64,000 bases of DNA from Malania oleifera. Its lineage: Eukaryota; Streptophyta; Magnoliopsida; Santalales; Ximeniaceae. The stretch is taken from positions 12,672,936 to 12,736,935 of the forward strand of contig NC_080422.1 of NCBI RefSeq assembly GCF_029873635.1, in the 5' to 3' direction. Within the stretch, counting starts at the first letter, position 1; the number at the start of each line of letters is the position of its first letter. Both the position numbers and the translations under genes were made by a program. The notes beneath the pieces were generated by a model that was not told the origin of the DNA, did no database searches, and saw only the letters and a list, made by a program, of their open reading frames with translations. Below, piece by piece: positions 44,937 through 55,387 of the stretch.

Positions 44937-45340
44937 AGTTGGAAGACGAAGTGTGTGACTGAGGCCAATAAGGATCATCTAAGCTGTGAATGGATTCGAA
45001 TAAGGTCAAGACGTGAGAGGTAGGATTGATTCAGAGGCACGTGAGATGCAATCTGACGCACGTAAGGCGCCAGTGGTAAGGCCCACTTGAACAACTGTTA
45101 GAGAATTGTCACAGCAAGGAGACAGTTTCCATTCAAGGGGGAGCAGCTGGAACTCACAAATGAGGGAGAGATTGTTGAGAATTCCACTTGTGAGTTTGCT
45201 CCACATTGAAAAATTAGAGTGGATGATGGGTGCTTTATATACATGGGTTGGGCCCAAGACCAATAGGTTTAACCTTTTGGGTCAAGTTGGTGTTCACTCA
45301 TGTGTATCAAACTCACCCATGGGCTCCTCCGGTCCTAACA

Positions 45341-46583
45341 TTTCGAGTGTACATGGTACTTGAATTTTTTAACAGGCATTTTGTTCATTATAAGCTGAAT
45401 TTAATGTTGAATCATATTTGTAAGTGAAGATGGAATAGTATTTTATCGAAGTAGATTAATTTATGAGATAAAAAGGCACTATTTTGAAGTAAATGATTTA
45501 GTCAAAGTTGGGTATTATTCTAATTTCTAACCAGCATGAAATGTATTAATCCAACGTTTGGTAGACAAGAATGGAATGAAATAAAACGGAATTGGTCCTT
45601 TTATTTTGATATGTTCGTCCTATAATTTTTCATTCAATTTATTATACCAAAAAGTCATTAAAAATAATGATTAACAATTTTTACAATGGGAATATTTATT
45701 CATCCATTACTTTATATGGGTTAAAATATTAACTTTTTACATGATCAATTGTCACATTATCTTTTTATTTTTTTAATTCTTTTCTATGAACTTTTATATT
45801 TCTATATAATTCTACTCTTATCATATTTCATTTTATTCATAAAACATAATTTAGCTAAGTTTTTAAATTACAATTTGAACAAGCATTTTCTTTTTCTCAA
45901 GTTGTGTGCATGTTCTTATAATTAAATTGATGACCAATCAAATTTCACAATTGAGATTTAAATTGAAATTCCATATTACTTTTGAGTTTGAAAATTATTT
46001 TTCACTATATGAAGTTAATTTAATAAAAAAATTATTTTATAGTAGGCTTTGCTAGTTGTTACAAACTTGCTTGTGTGATGAATAATAATTAATAAAAGTT
46101 GTGACATTAGACCTTCCTTGACATTTCACAGACTAATAACTATCCATCTTTCAAAATCCATTATTGAGAGAGAGAGAGAGAGAGAGAGAGGAGCACAAAG
46201 GGTTAGATATCTATATATGTAAAGGGATTACATTATTGGTTTGAGATGACTTGACATATATATACTTGCAAATTTAGTGAAGTACCAGGTGATGCACAAA
46301 CACATGGCATGGGACAAATGTCCTTTTTCTTTCAATTCTTTTCCTAATTCAAAAGAGAATTAGTATGAATCCTTGAACTAATAGTTGGAATTAAAAGGAA
46401 AATTGCTTATTATTAATTTTCAGGTCACTATAAATTTTGTAATTGTTGTAATTGTGATAGAAGATTATTTATATACAGATCAAACCCAAATAAAATGAGA
46501 ACATAACAATTCATATGATTTGAAAATGTTCCTATATTCATGTAGTTTTTGCAAAAGATTTTTTATTGAAATAAAGTAGTACT
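45341..46583. other. AT-rich spacer, no gene seen
   Basis: AT-rich DNA with a GA microsatellite at 46164-46191 and no coding signal. Confidence 0.55.
46164..46191. repeat. (GA)n microsatellite
   Basis: About 14 GA units. Confidence 0.95.
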
Positions 46584-46734
46584 TGTTGGTCTAATAAGAG
46601 TTAATCTCGTTTTGATAATAACAAATTAAGGTCATAAAATATATTTTTAAGTTAAGTTTCAGGACTCCAGTGATTAATGAAGTCAAGTGATTGTACTTGA
46701 AGAAGTTTGTTGAAATTTAGACTTAAAGCTACAA
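46584..46734 (+). repeat. SIRE-type 5' LTR head (truncated)
   Basis: TGTTGGTCTAATAAGAG then TTAATCTCGTTTTGATAATA resembles the opening of the SIRE LTR at 6858. The match ends where Cassandra begins (about 46735). The rest of this LTR and the 5' part of gag are missing. Confidence 0.6.
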
Positions 46735-47243
46735 GTCATGAGAAATGTGCACCTTGTTGATATGAGTAGTAACATTTAATCCTTTTAAACTTTTCTTCCA
46801 CGGGATATCACATTCTCTCCCACTTTAAAGAACGTAACGTCCTCGTTGCGAACTCACGTTTCCAAACTCAGGCGATATGAATCTTATCACACTTCCGACT
46901 AGGTAATTGCTCTGATACCATTTTGTAATGTCTCAACCTGGGTTTGTCAAGGAGCACTACGTCTCTCCTTCTCCACCTGAACCAGACAACAAGGGGGACG
47001 AGTCTTATTGGACTAATGACTAGCTCCCACAGACTAACATGTGTTCTTTTTAATATGTTTTGTCCTCACTCATACAATTCTTGAGAAAACTTCCCAAAGG
47101 GTCACCTATCCCAAGATTACTTCAAGCCAAACATGATTAATCGTGAAGTTCTTATGAGAAGACTCCTGAAAAGAAATGTGCACCTTGTTGATATGGGTAG
47201 TAACATCTAATTCTTTTAAGTCTTTCTTCCATAGGGTATCACA
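46735..47243 (-). mobile_element. Cassandra TRIM with 5S rRNA-like LTR
   Basis: Minus-strand element. The 5' LTR spans 46924-47243 (320 bp, TGTGATAC...GACATTACA), followed by the initiator tRNA-Met primer-binding site TGGTATCAGAGC (46909-46920). The internal region is only about 110 bp. A 3' LTR fragment spans 46735-46812 and starts TGTGATATCCC. The LTR holds a 5S rRNA-derived segment, the defining Cassandra trait. The 3' LTR is truncated before its 5S part. Confidence 0.9.
47083..47161 (-). other. 5S rRNA-like segment in the Cassandra LTR
   Basis: The minus strand keeps the 5S rRNA landmarks in order: TAAGAACTTC, then TAATCATGTTTGG, then GGGATAGGTGACCC and TGGGAAGT. It is diverged and is not an independent 5S gene. 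In Cassandra the segment carries Pol III promoter elements. Confidence 0.85.
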
Positions 47244-47279
47244 CATATAAAGACTGATTGTCCATAGCTTAAGAAAGAT

Positions 47280-48115
47280 ACTAAGAAGAAGAAAAAGAAA
47301 GCAATTAAAGCAATGGCTTGGGATGACTCTAGCTCAAGTAGCTTAGAAAGAGATTCAAGTACGTGATTAAGAAATAGCTAACTTGTGCTTCAAGGCGAGA
47401 GATGACGAGGTAAACACTTATTCAAACTCACCTGTAGAATCTAGTGATGAATCTTGTAATGACTCATGTGAGAGCATGCCTTTGTATAATGAAATTCAAG
47501 CTGAATTATTCTCAGTACACAAGAGGTTCATAAAAGTGTCCAAGAGCAACATTACACTAAAAGGACAAAATGAAATGTTAATGAACCAACTAGAATCATC
47601 TAAATCGGATGAAAAAGAAAAGGACCTAGTTATTGATGAACTTGAAAGTAAAATAAACCAGATGGCTAAAGAACTAGTAAAGCTGCAAGCTAACTGTAAA
47701 GGAACAAAAGATTCAGAAATATTTTGCCTTGAAAGTAAAATTGAAGATCAAACTAAAATTATTTACAATTTTACGAGAGGAAAGGAGAATTTTGATAAAC
47801 TAGTTGGATATCACAAAGAATGTCTTTGGATAAGGAAGACATAGGATTCAATGGAGTTGAAAACTAGAACAAAAGGAACCTCTACATAGGGTACTTTGTA
47901 AAAATTTCAAAAAATTATGCAAGCACATCTTCAACAAATGCATATGAACACACTACATGTTTCTTATGTAAGGAGAAGGGGCACGTAAAATTTGAATATC
48001 CATTCAAGAGAAAGAATGTTATAAAATCAAAAAGGTATGGAGAGTAAAAAATGAAACTAAAACAAACTCAAAAAGACCTAAAAAGGCTTGGGTACTAAAA
48101 ATAACATCTTAAATC
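47280..48115 (+). pseudogene. SIRE-type gag, 3' part, broken
   Basis: The open stretch at 47383-47844 encodes a charged coiled-coil-like Gag segment (NEMLMNQLESSKSDEKEKDL, LESKINQMAKELVK), followed by a damaged zinc knuckle at about 47960-48005 (CFLCKEKGHVKFEY, last Cys changed to Tyr). Stops occur at about 47370, 47844 and 47885. The 5' half is missing at the Cassandra junction. Confidence 0.82.
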
Positions 48116-51100
48116 CCTTTTTGTAGGTATGTTTTAAGTCCACCCCATCAAAAGAAAAATGGTACTTGGATAATGGATGCTCAAGACATATCACCAGAGA
48201 CAAGTCTAAGTTCACCTCGTTGACACTAGAGGATGGTAGACATGTCACATTCAGAGACAATGCTAAAGGTAGAATTATCGGCATCGGGAAAGTTAGTAAG
48301 GAACCTCCTTGGTAATTGATAATGTTTTATTGGTAGAAGGGTTAAAACATAATCTGCTTAGCATTAGTCAACTAAGTAATAAAGGTTCAAAAAGTACAAA
48401 TGCATAGTTGCATAGTGAAAAGCATGACACCTTGTTTATTGTAGACCGGGTTGAAAATGTATATTGCATAAACTTTAAAAACTTGGTATCTCAAGAAGTA
48501 AAATGCTTCACATCCTTAAAAGAAGCTAGTTGGCTATGGCTTAGGAGACTAGGGCATGCTAGTATGGGCCCGTTGTCTAAATTAGTTAAAAAGAACTTAG
48601 TTAAGGGTTTACCTAGCACAAAGTTTGTGAAGGACAAGGCATGTAATGCTTGCCAACTTGGGAAGCAAACCAAGACAAGTTTTAAGAAGAAGAAACACAT
48701 CTCCACTAGCAAGCCGTTAGAACTAATTCACAAAAACCTGTTCGGCCCTACTAAAACTCAAAGTCTAGGAGGGAAGCAATATGTTTTTATCATTATTGAT
48801 GACTACTCCAGGTTTACTTGGATTTTATTCTTATCTTCCAAGGATGAAGTGTGTAAGATGTTGGTCAACCTTTGTAAAAAGCTTCAAAATGAAAAATGGT
48901 ATGGTGTTTTGCACATTAGGAGAGATAGAGGTGGAGAGTTTAAAAATAAGGATGTTGAACATTTTTGTGACAAACATGGAATCTCTCACAACTTTTTAGC
49001 ACCACGCACACCTCAACAAAATGGAGTTGTTGAAAGGAAGAATATGTCACTTCAGGAAATGGCTAGGGCTATGCTAAATGAGCATAACTTGCCTAAATAT
49101 TTTTGGGTTGAAGCGGTGAACACTGCCTATTATGTAATGAATAGAGTATCCATCAGGACTAGCCTAGATAAAACCCCATAAGAACTTTGGAAAGGGAAAT
49201 GACCAAATATATCTTACTTCCATGTATTTGGATGTCTATGCTTTGTCTTAAATGATAAAGGGGGTCTAGGCAAATTCGATGCTAAATTAGATGAAGGAAT
49301 CTTCTTAGCATATGTGGTAAATAGCAAAACATTTTAAGTCTACAATAAAAGAACCCTTTCGGTTGTAGAATCTATTCACATGGCATTTGATGGGGCTAAT
49401 CAATTTTCTTCTAAACCTACTGACATTGATAAAGTAGAAATTAGAAAAAGTTTAGAAGACCTAACAATTCAAGAAATAAAAGATGAGAGCAATGAAACCA
49501 ACACACTACGAATGATAACTCTCTAGATCAATTTGAATTGCCTAAGGAATGGAAGTTCATAAGGAATCACCCTAAGGACCAAATTATAGGTGAATCGTCA
49601 TGATGGGTGTCCACTAGATCATCATTGAAGAATCTATGCAATCATTGTGCATTCCTATCTCAAGAGGAACCCAAGAACATAAATGAAACAATTAATGATG
49701 ATTCATGGATAGTTGTCATGTAAGAGGAACTAAATCAATTTGAAATAAATAAAGTTTGGAAGTTAGTTCCTAAACCCGCTGATCATTCGGTTATTGGCAC
49801 CCAATGGGTTTTTAGGAATAAGAAGGATGAAAATGACATTGTAGTCTGTAACAAGGCTAGACTGGTAGTTCAAGGTTACAATCAAGAAGAAGGCATAATT
49901 GTGATGAGACCTTTGCTCCTATAGTTAGAATGGAAGTAATTAGAGTGCTACTGGCCTTTGCATCTCACAAGAACTTCAAACTCTACAAAATGGATGTGAA
50001 AAGTGCATTTTTGAATGGATACATAAATGAAGAAGTATATGTAGCACAACCCCCTAATTTTTAGGATTTTCATTTTTCTAATCATGTGTTTAGACTAACA
50101 AAAGCCCTATAGGGATTAAAACAAGCTCCTAGAGTTTGGTATGGACAATTGAATGGCTTCTTGTTATAAAATGGCTTCACTAGAGGAAAAATGGATAGTG
50201 CCCTATTTATAAAGTGTAAGAGAAATGATATGCTCATCATACAAATCTATGTTGATGACATTTTCTTTGGTGCTACAAATGAGGAATTATGCAAAGAATT
50301 CCCTAAATGTATGCAAGATGAGTTTGAAATGAGCATGATGGGCGAGTTGACATATTTCCTTAGTCTTCAAATCAAACAAGCTAAAAATGAAACATTTATA
50401 AATCAATCAAAGTACATAAAGAACCTGCTCAATAAGTTTGATATAGAAGGTGGCAAGTCGTTGAGAACACCAATGAGCAACTCTATTAGTCTTGACAAAG
50501 ATGAGCAAGGAAATTCGGTAGATGTGAAATACTATCGTGGCATGATAGGTAGCCTGCTTTATTTGACGGCTAGTAGACCTGACATTATGTTCAGTGTCAG
50601 CATATGTGCTCGATTTCAAGCGGCACTTAAAGAATCTCACCAAATGGTAGACAATAGGATCTTGAGGTATTTGATAGGTACTATAGACTTATGTTTATGA
50701 TATCCTAAAGATACAACTTTTGAGATGATCAGTTATTTGGATCCAAATTATGTCGGATGTAAAATAGACCAGAAAAGTACGAGTGGTACTTGCCACTTTT
50801 TAGGACATTCTCTAGTATCTTGGTTTTCCAAGAAACAAAATTCTATGACATTATGCACTACTGAAGTTGAGTATATTGCAGTAGGTAGTTGTTGTACACA
50901 AACGTTTTATATGAAACAACAATTTAAGGATTTTAATTTGGAATATTCGGTTATTCCTATTAAATGTGATAATACCTACGCCATTAATATTTACAAAAAT
51001 CCTATATATATATCTCACTTAAGGACCAAGCACATTGATATTATTAGACATCACTTTCTTAGAGATCGTGTGCAATAGGAAGATATTATTCTTGAATTTG

Positions 51101-51240
51101 TTAACATAGATGAACAATAGGCATATATTATCACAAAACCTCTTTTAGAGGACCGGTTCATTTCAATAAGACGAGAATTAGGTTTGTTACAGAAGTGAAT
51201 TGAAAAGAAGAAGTTCATTAGAAAGAGTGGTTGAGTCAAA
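48116..51240 (+). pseudogene. SIRE/Maximus-type copia pol, broken
   Basis: Protease region with WYLDNGCSRHIT (about 48160), GAG-pre-integrase (48408 on; LGHASMGPL, CNACQLGK), and integrase core (IIDDYSRFTW, RRDRGGEF, PRTPQQNGVVERKN, to 49181). RT has YKMDVKSAFLNGYIN (about 49985) and intact YVDD (about 50250). RNase H spans 50725-51078 (STTEVEY-like LCTTEVEYIAVGS; RTKHIDIIRHHFLRD). Stops and frameshifts at about 48405, 49180, 49335, 49720, 50062, 50110 and 50700 break it. The catalytic motifs remain, so decay is moderate. Confidence 0.93.
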
Positions 51241-51270
51241 TGAACATGTAAGTCAAAAATTCTGAAGGAC

Positions 51271-51424
51271 AGACGACTGACTCTTTATCATCAGCCAACT
51301 GAACATATATCGACGTTCAAAATTTTCAAGTTTAGGCACATTAGGCGACTGACTCTTCGACATCAGTTAACTGACTTGCTACTAACCTATGAGATTGTAT
51401 CTTATAGACAGGTCAGGCGACTGA
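51271..51424 (+). repeat. palindrome-derived GCGACTGA repeats between pol and ORF3
   Basis: Five related motifs lie at 51274, 51295, 51345, 51366 and 51417. The blocks 51271-51302 and 51343-51374 are diverged copies of one unit 72 bp apart. TCAGTTAACTGA (51363-51374 region) is a perfect palindrome, and the others look like decayed forms of TCAGTCGACTGA. Confidence 0.7.
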
Positions 51425-51658
51425 TAGTATCAGGACAGGTGCCTAAACTGCAGAGATATAAATAGTTTATATTTGTAAAAACCCTAACTTTTTGAGCCCT
51501 CAAGCTACTAACCCTTATTCTCTCCTCTCCCGAAGTCTTCTCTTTCACTTCCAAGTGCTCTACCATAAAGATTTCACTCATTAATTTTCAAAATACCTCC
51601 CTATCTTTCCTCCTACTCTCATTTTGGATGATTCTACCAAATATTTTTTTCAAGAATC

Positions 51659-52867
51659 ATGCAAAAAACCAAGCAACGGGCAAACCGAGGTTCCACTTTA
51701 GGGAAAGATAACTCTGAAGACATTGAAAAGTTGTTGGTCACTCCCTAAGCAAGGAGCATGTACCATGAGCATATCCGAACCACCGAACCCTTACTGGGTA
51801 AGGTTTTGGATGTTTCTTTTATACAAGGAGATTTTCCCAATATCTTACCAATGTTTAATGCTTTAGGTTGGGAAAGAATTATTACTTGTCAGGCTAGAGG
51901 TATATATCCAAACTTAGTTAGACTAATTTATGCAAACTTGGTTAAGCGTGAAAATTTGTATTCCATAACGGTAATGAATAAGGAATTTTCTTTAACTCCT
52001 CAAACACTAGCCATTCGACTTAGGATTCAAGAAGGAGAGTTTGAAAGTCCACAACTTGGACAATCTTGGATTATGACTCAAGATTTCACTCCTAAAGAAT
52101 TTTTACTAATGATAATGACTGAAGCCCTTGTTTATTTTGGTCACCCTCCATTGTATAGGCATCTTAACCTGGAAGCAAGAATAATACATAGCCTCATTAC
52201 TTACAATATTCTACCTAGGGTAGGATCACGTGATCATCTATTCTATTTGGATTGTTTTATAATGTGGTGCTTGTATAAAGGAAAGTGCCTTGATTTGTCA
52301 AGTTTGATTCTGAAATGGATGATTACTAAAGAGGAAGGATGACGGGTAATTCTTCCTTATGGAGGAATTTCAACCTTAATCTTTGAACATTTAGGAGTTA
52401 CTACCCCATCCACATTGTTTATCAAACACACCCACTATGACTGCTCTTCATCCACTACCGTTAAACTTATGGGATATGAAAAGTATCAGGACCATGGGTG
52501 GTTTCCTAACCATGGTAGAGCTTATAGAGAACCCGTCGGGCTCCAAGAACAGTAACCTGCTCAGCAATAATAGTCGGACGCGCCACCTGCACTTGTAGTA
52601 CATGCTAAAGCTCCTACTTGGTTCATTGACTATTGTCAGCATATGGACTCACAACTAAGTGCATTTCGTGGCAAAATGAATACTAAATATGATGCACTTC
52701 AATCCAGCTTCACTTCCTTTGACCAGACGCTCAGACATATTGAAATCTACATGGGCGATTCTTCCAGTTCGCGAGGGAAGGCTCCTATTGAGACAAGCTC
52801 TGGTGGTGATGCTGATGATGCTGATGATGAGGAGGGTACTGACACTGCTGGTGGTGATGAAGCTTAG
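51659..52867 (+). pseudogene. third ORF of the SIRE-type element, broken
   Basis: One frame of about 400 codons from ATG 51659 to TAG 52867 with in-frame stops at about 51746, 52340, 52553 and a few more nearby. The best part (51758-52339) reads like the plant retroelement protein family often labelled 'putative plant transposon protein' (EHIRTTEPLLGKVLD, GWERIITCQARGIYP, LVRLIYANL, YSITVMNKEFSLTPQTLA). The C-terminus is Asp/Glu-rich (52790-52867). SIRE/Maximus elements carry an extra ORF after pol, sometimes called env-like. Its function is not established and no membrane segment is visible. Confidence 0.7.
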
Positions 52868-53137
52868 TTTTATTCTTATTTCTCTAAACACAATTGGATT
52901 GTACTATTTGTTTTTCCTACAGTTCTTGACAATACTCTTTTATCTTTTGCTACTTCAGTAAACCATAATCCATGCTGATTATGGTTTGTATTGCATACTC
53001 TTTGCATGTTGACTGTTATGATTCAAAATGTTCTTGTATTGTATGTTATCCAACATCAATAGATCCTTCATTGCTATTATATTTTGTTTGGATCGAAGTT
53101 CACTGTATACCATTGGTATTTTAGGTACTCAACATAC

Positions 53138-53139
<2 letters not shown>

Positions 53140-53185
<46 letters not shown>
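53140..53185. repeat. (TA)n microsatellite
   Basis: About 22 TA units near the point where SIRE-like sequence is lost. Confidence 0.95.
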
Positions 53186-53187
<2 letters not shown>

Positions 53188-53305
53188 AGTTTTAACATTA
53201 TTTTTATTTTTTTGAGATAGAGAAAAAAGGAGGAGGGGTCATTTTGGCACTTGAAGGAAGCGTAATTAGATGCTTCCTTCTTAACGAAAAATAAGTCAAT
53301 GACAC

Positions 53306-53460
53306 TTTTTTTTTGGTAAAAGAGGGCGGCACCTCCTAACTTTACTTAAAAACACCTCACTTATGACGGAAGAATACCGTAGTTCCAATTTTGAGATTTT
53401 GGGACAACAAAAGCAAATTCTAAGACCCTAAAACTAACTAAACCAACATAAACTATCAAT
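53306..53460 (-). mobile_element. LINE 3' end, same family as 11040-11790
   Basis: The minus strand contains GGAACTACGGTATTCTTCCG and GTGAGGTGTTTTTAAGTAAA and ends in GCCGCCCTCTTTTACCA before an A run. These match in order the 3' UTR at about 11710-11790. Only the tail is present. Confidence 0.75.
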
Positions 53461-53546
53461 TTTTGCTTTGATGATGCATAATTATGTTTCATTTTATTTT
53501 TGATGGCAAGCTTACAATATAATGAGGATATTAGCATACTTAAAAT

Positions 53547-53549
<3 letters not shown>

Positions 53550-53577
<28 letters not shown>
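53550..53577. repeat. (TA)n microsatellite
   Basis: About 14 TA units. Confidence 0.95.
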
Positions 53578-53580
<3 letters not shown>

Positions 53581-54646
53581 AATAGATTTTTGCGATTTTT
53601 AAATGGTTAATGGAAATTCGTGTCTTTTTGGCAACACTAGATGTTTGTCTTTTAGACAAGCCTTAAGGTAAGTAGATATCTCTTGCCTTTTAGTTGCTTG
53701 AAAATGAATTAATAAAATGGTATAAGTATCCCAAAAATATATGTTAAGGGCGGCCAATGAAATTTTTGAAATGTTAGGGAAGGGACACATCTTTAATTGC
53801 CTTATTTTTATTTTGATTTTATGGGTGGATTATTATTATTAATTTGGCATTCACATATATATTGACTTGTCAGCCATGAGTAAGAGACAAAGTGTATATG
53901 GATGTTTAAGGTGCATTAATTTGTTTCACATGTTAGATTTGGTCACACTTGGCTAAGCACTACTTATATTTGATGCATATGTGCACAACAAGACAGGCTA
54001 GGGAAGGACGTCTTAGTGATCGCCCCTTTCATGCATGGGTTAGTGTTGGTTGGCCCCCTCCCCTTCTACTAATCGGCCAACTCAAGTTAAGGGAGTTCAA
54101 AGGTATAAAAATTAGAAGTAAGAAACAAAAAACCTCACCCATATATATATATGTACTCTCTTTGTCTTTATAAGTGATTAAGTGAATAGGAGACATGATA
54201 ATAATCCAATCCAATTGAACCCAATACCATTTAAGTTAATCCCTCAAATCTGACAAAATTTTACTCTAGGAAACACTCTACTTTAAGTAATTCAGGCTAC
54301 TTATTCAATTGAATTATTGTATCCATAGAATAACCCCTCCCCAAAACCCATATCTCAATATTATATAATTTTATACACTAACCATATTTATCTTTTTAAA
54401 AAATAAAGGAAAAGGGCAGCACTCATCCCAACCATAACTCTGAACCTAACCCTAACTCTGCAGCAATCCCAATTTATTACCCTAAATTAAGGAAGTAAGC
54501 TTCCATAAACATTATTTTTTGTTCTTAAAACACTGCCCACCAGCCTTTCTGCCCCACTTTACAATAAAGCAAGCAAAAGCTATAACATAAAGAATAAGTA
54601 TATAATAATAAATAAAATAAACAAATAAACAAAGAAGGGAAAGAGG

Positions 54647-54649
<3 letters not shown>

Positions 54650-54721
<72 letters not shown>
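54650..54721. repeat. long (GA)n tract upstream of the bHLH gene
   Basis: About 35 uninterrupted GA units end 311 bp before the bHLH start codon, probably in its promoter or 5' UTR. A second short GA tract is at about 54910-54922. GA tracts near start sites can act as GAGA elements bound by BBR/BPC proteins in plants. A role here is inference. Confidence 0.95.
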
Positions 54722-54722
<1 letters not shown>

Positions 54723-55031
54723 AAATACAGTAGTCCTCAAAAGAAAGAGAACAAATACAAAGCAATTCCCAAGTACCCCACAACAATGAAAGGACATGGA
54801 CTTGGGTTTCTTCAACCTCATCAGAGAAAGCAGACTGAGCCCTGAATGCTTCAACAAAAGCTCGTTTGGGTGCATAAACGAGGAAAGTGAGAGACAAAAG
54901 CACAAGGGAAGAGAGAGAGGGGGATATTCTTTTTATTTTGAAGCTAGCTAGGGCATATCACATATGTTGAGGTAGCAAGCAAGCTAAGCTTGTAATATTG
55001 CAATTTGCCAAGCTTCTTCTCAGTGCAACAA

Positions 55032-55347
55032 ATGATGGCAGGAAACCCTAACTCATGGTGGAGCATTGATTATAACATGCGTCCATTAATATCGTCTCAT
55101 CACCAGCAACAGCAGCAGCATCCCTCCGCCACTCTCTTACCTTCTCCCCACCCTGTCTGCCCTCCTCCTCATCAATATTTACCAGCTGCTGCTGCAGCTG
55201 CTTCTTCTCCCCACCCCTTCACTTTGGGAGCAGACACCCAACACCCTCCTCACTCATGGAGCCAACTACTTCTGTAAATCTCTCTCTCTCTCTCTCTGCA
55301 TGTGTGTGTGTCTGTGCGTGTGCGCCTGTCATAATTACCTGCAACAT

Positions 55348-55387
<40 letters not shown>

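Larger units (their letters stand above)
43783..45340 (+). mobile_element. TRIM element, copy B, interrupted by a hAT
   Basis: The 3' LTR is complete at 45173-45340 (168 bp, TGTTGAG...TCCTAACA), preceded by a purine-rich AAATGAGGGAGAG. The left LTR (43783-43879) is rearranged: it starts with LTR sequence in inverted orientation and ends with the normal ...TCCTAACA. The tRNA-Met type primer-binding site TGGTATTAGAAC is at 43882-43893. Flanks TCTCG (43778-43782) and TTTCG (45341-45345) look like a 5-bp target duplication with one change. Without the hAT the element is about 600 bp, like copy C. Confidence 0.87.
52868..54649. other. intergenic, repeats only
   Basis: TA microsatellites at 53140-53185 and 53550-53577 and an inverted LINE 3' end at 53306-53460. 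No 3' LTR or polypurine tract of the SIRE element was recognised. No gene was found. Confidence 0.55.

Noticed and set aside
47083-47161. Independent 5S rRNA gene
   Set aside because: It is diverged, incomplete at both ends and lies inside a Cassandra LTR with a primer-binding site next to it.
54512-54905. Minus-strand ORFs rich in Ser-Leu repeats
   Set aside because: They are translations of the GA/CT microsatellite.
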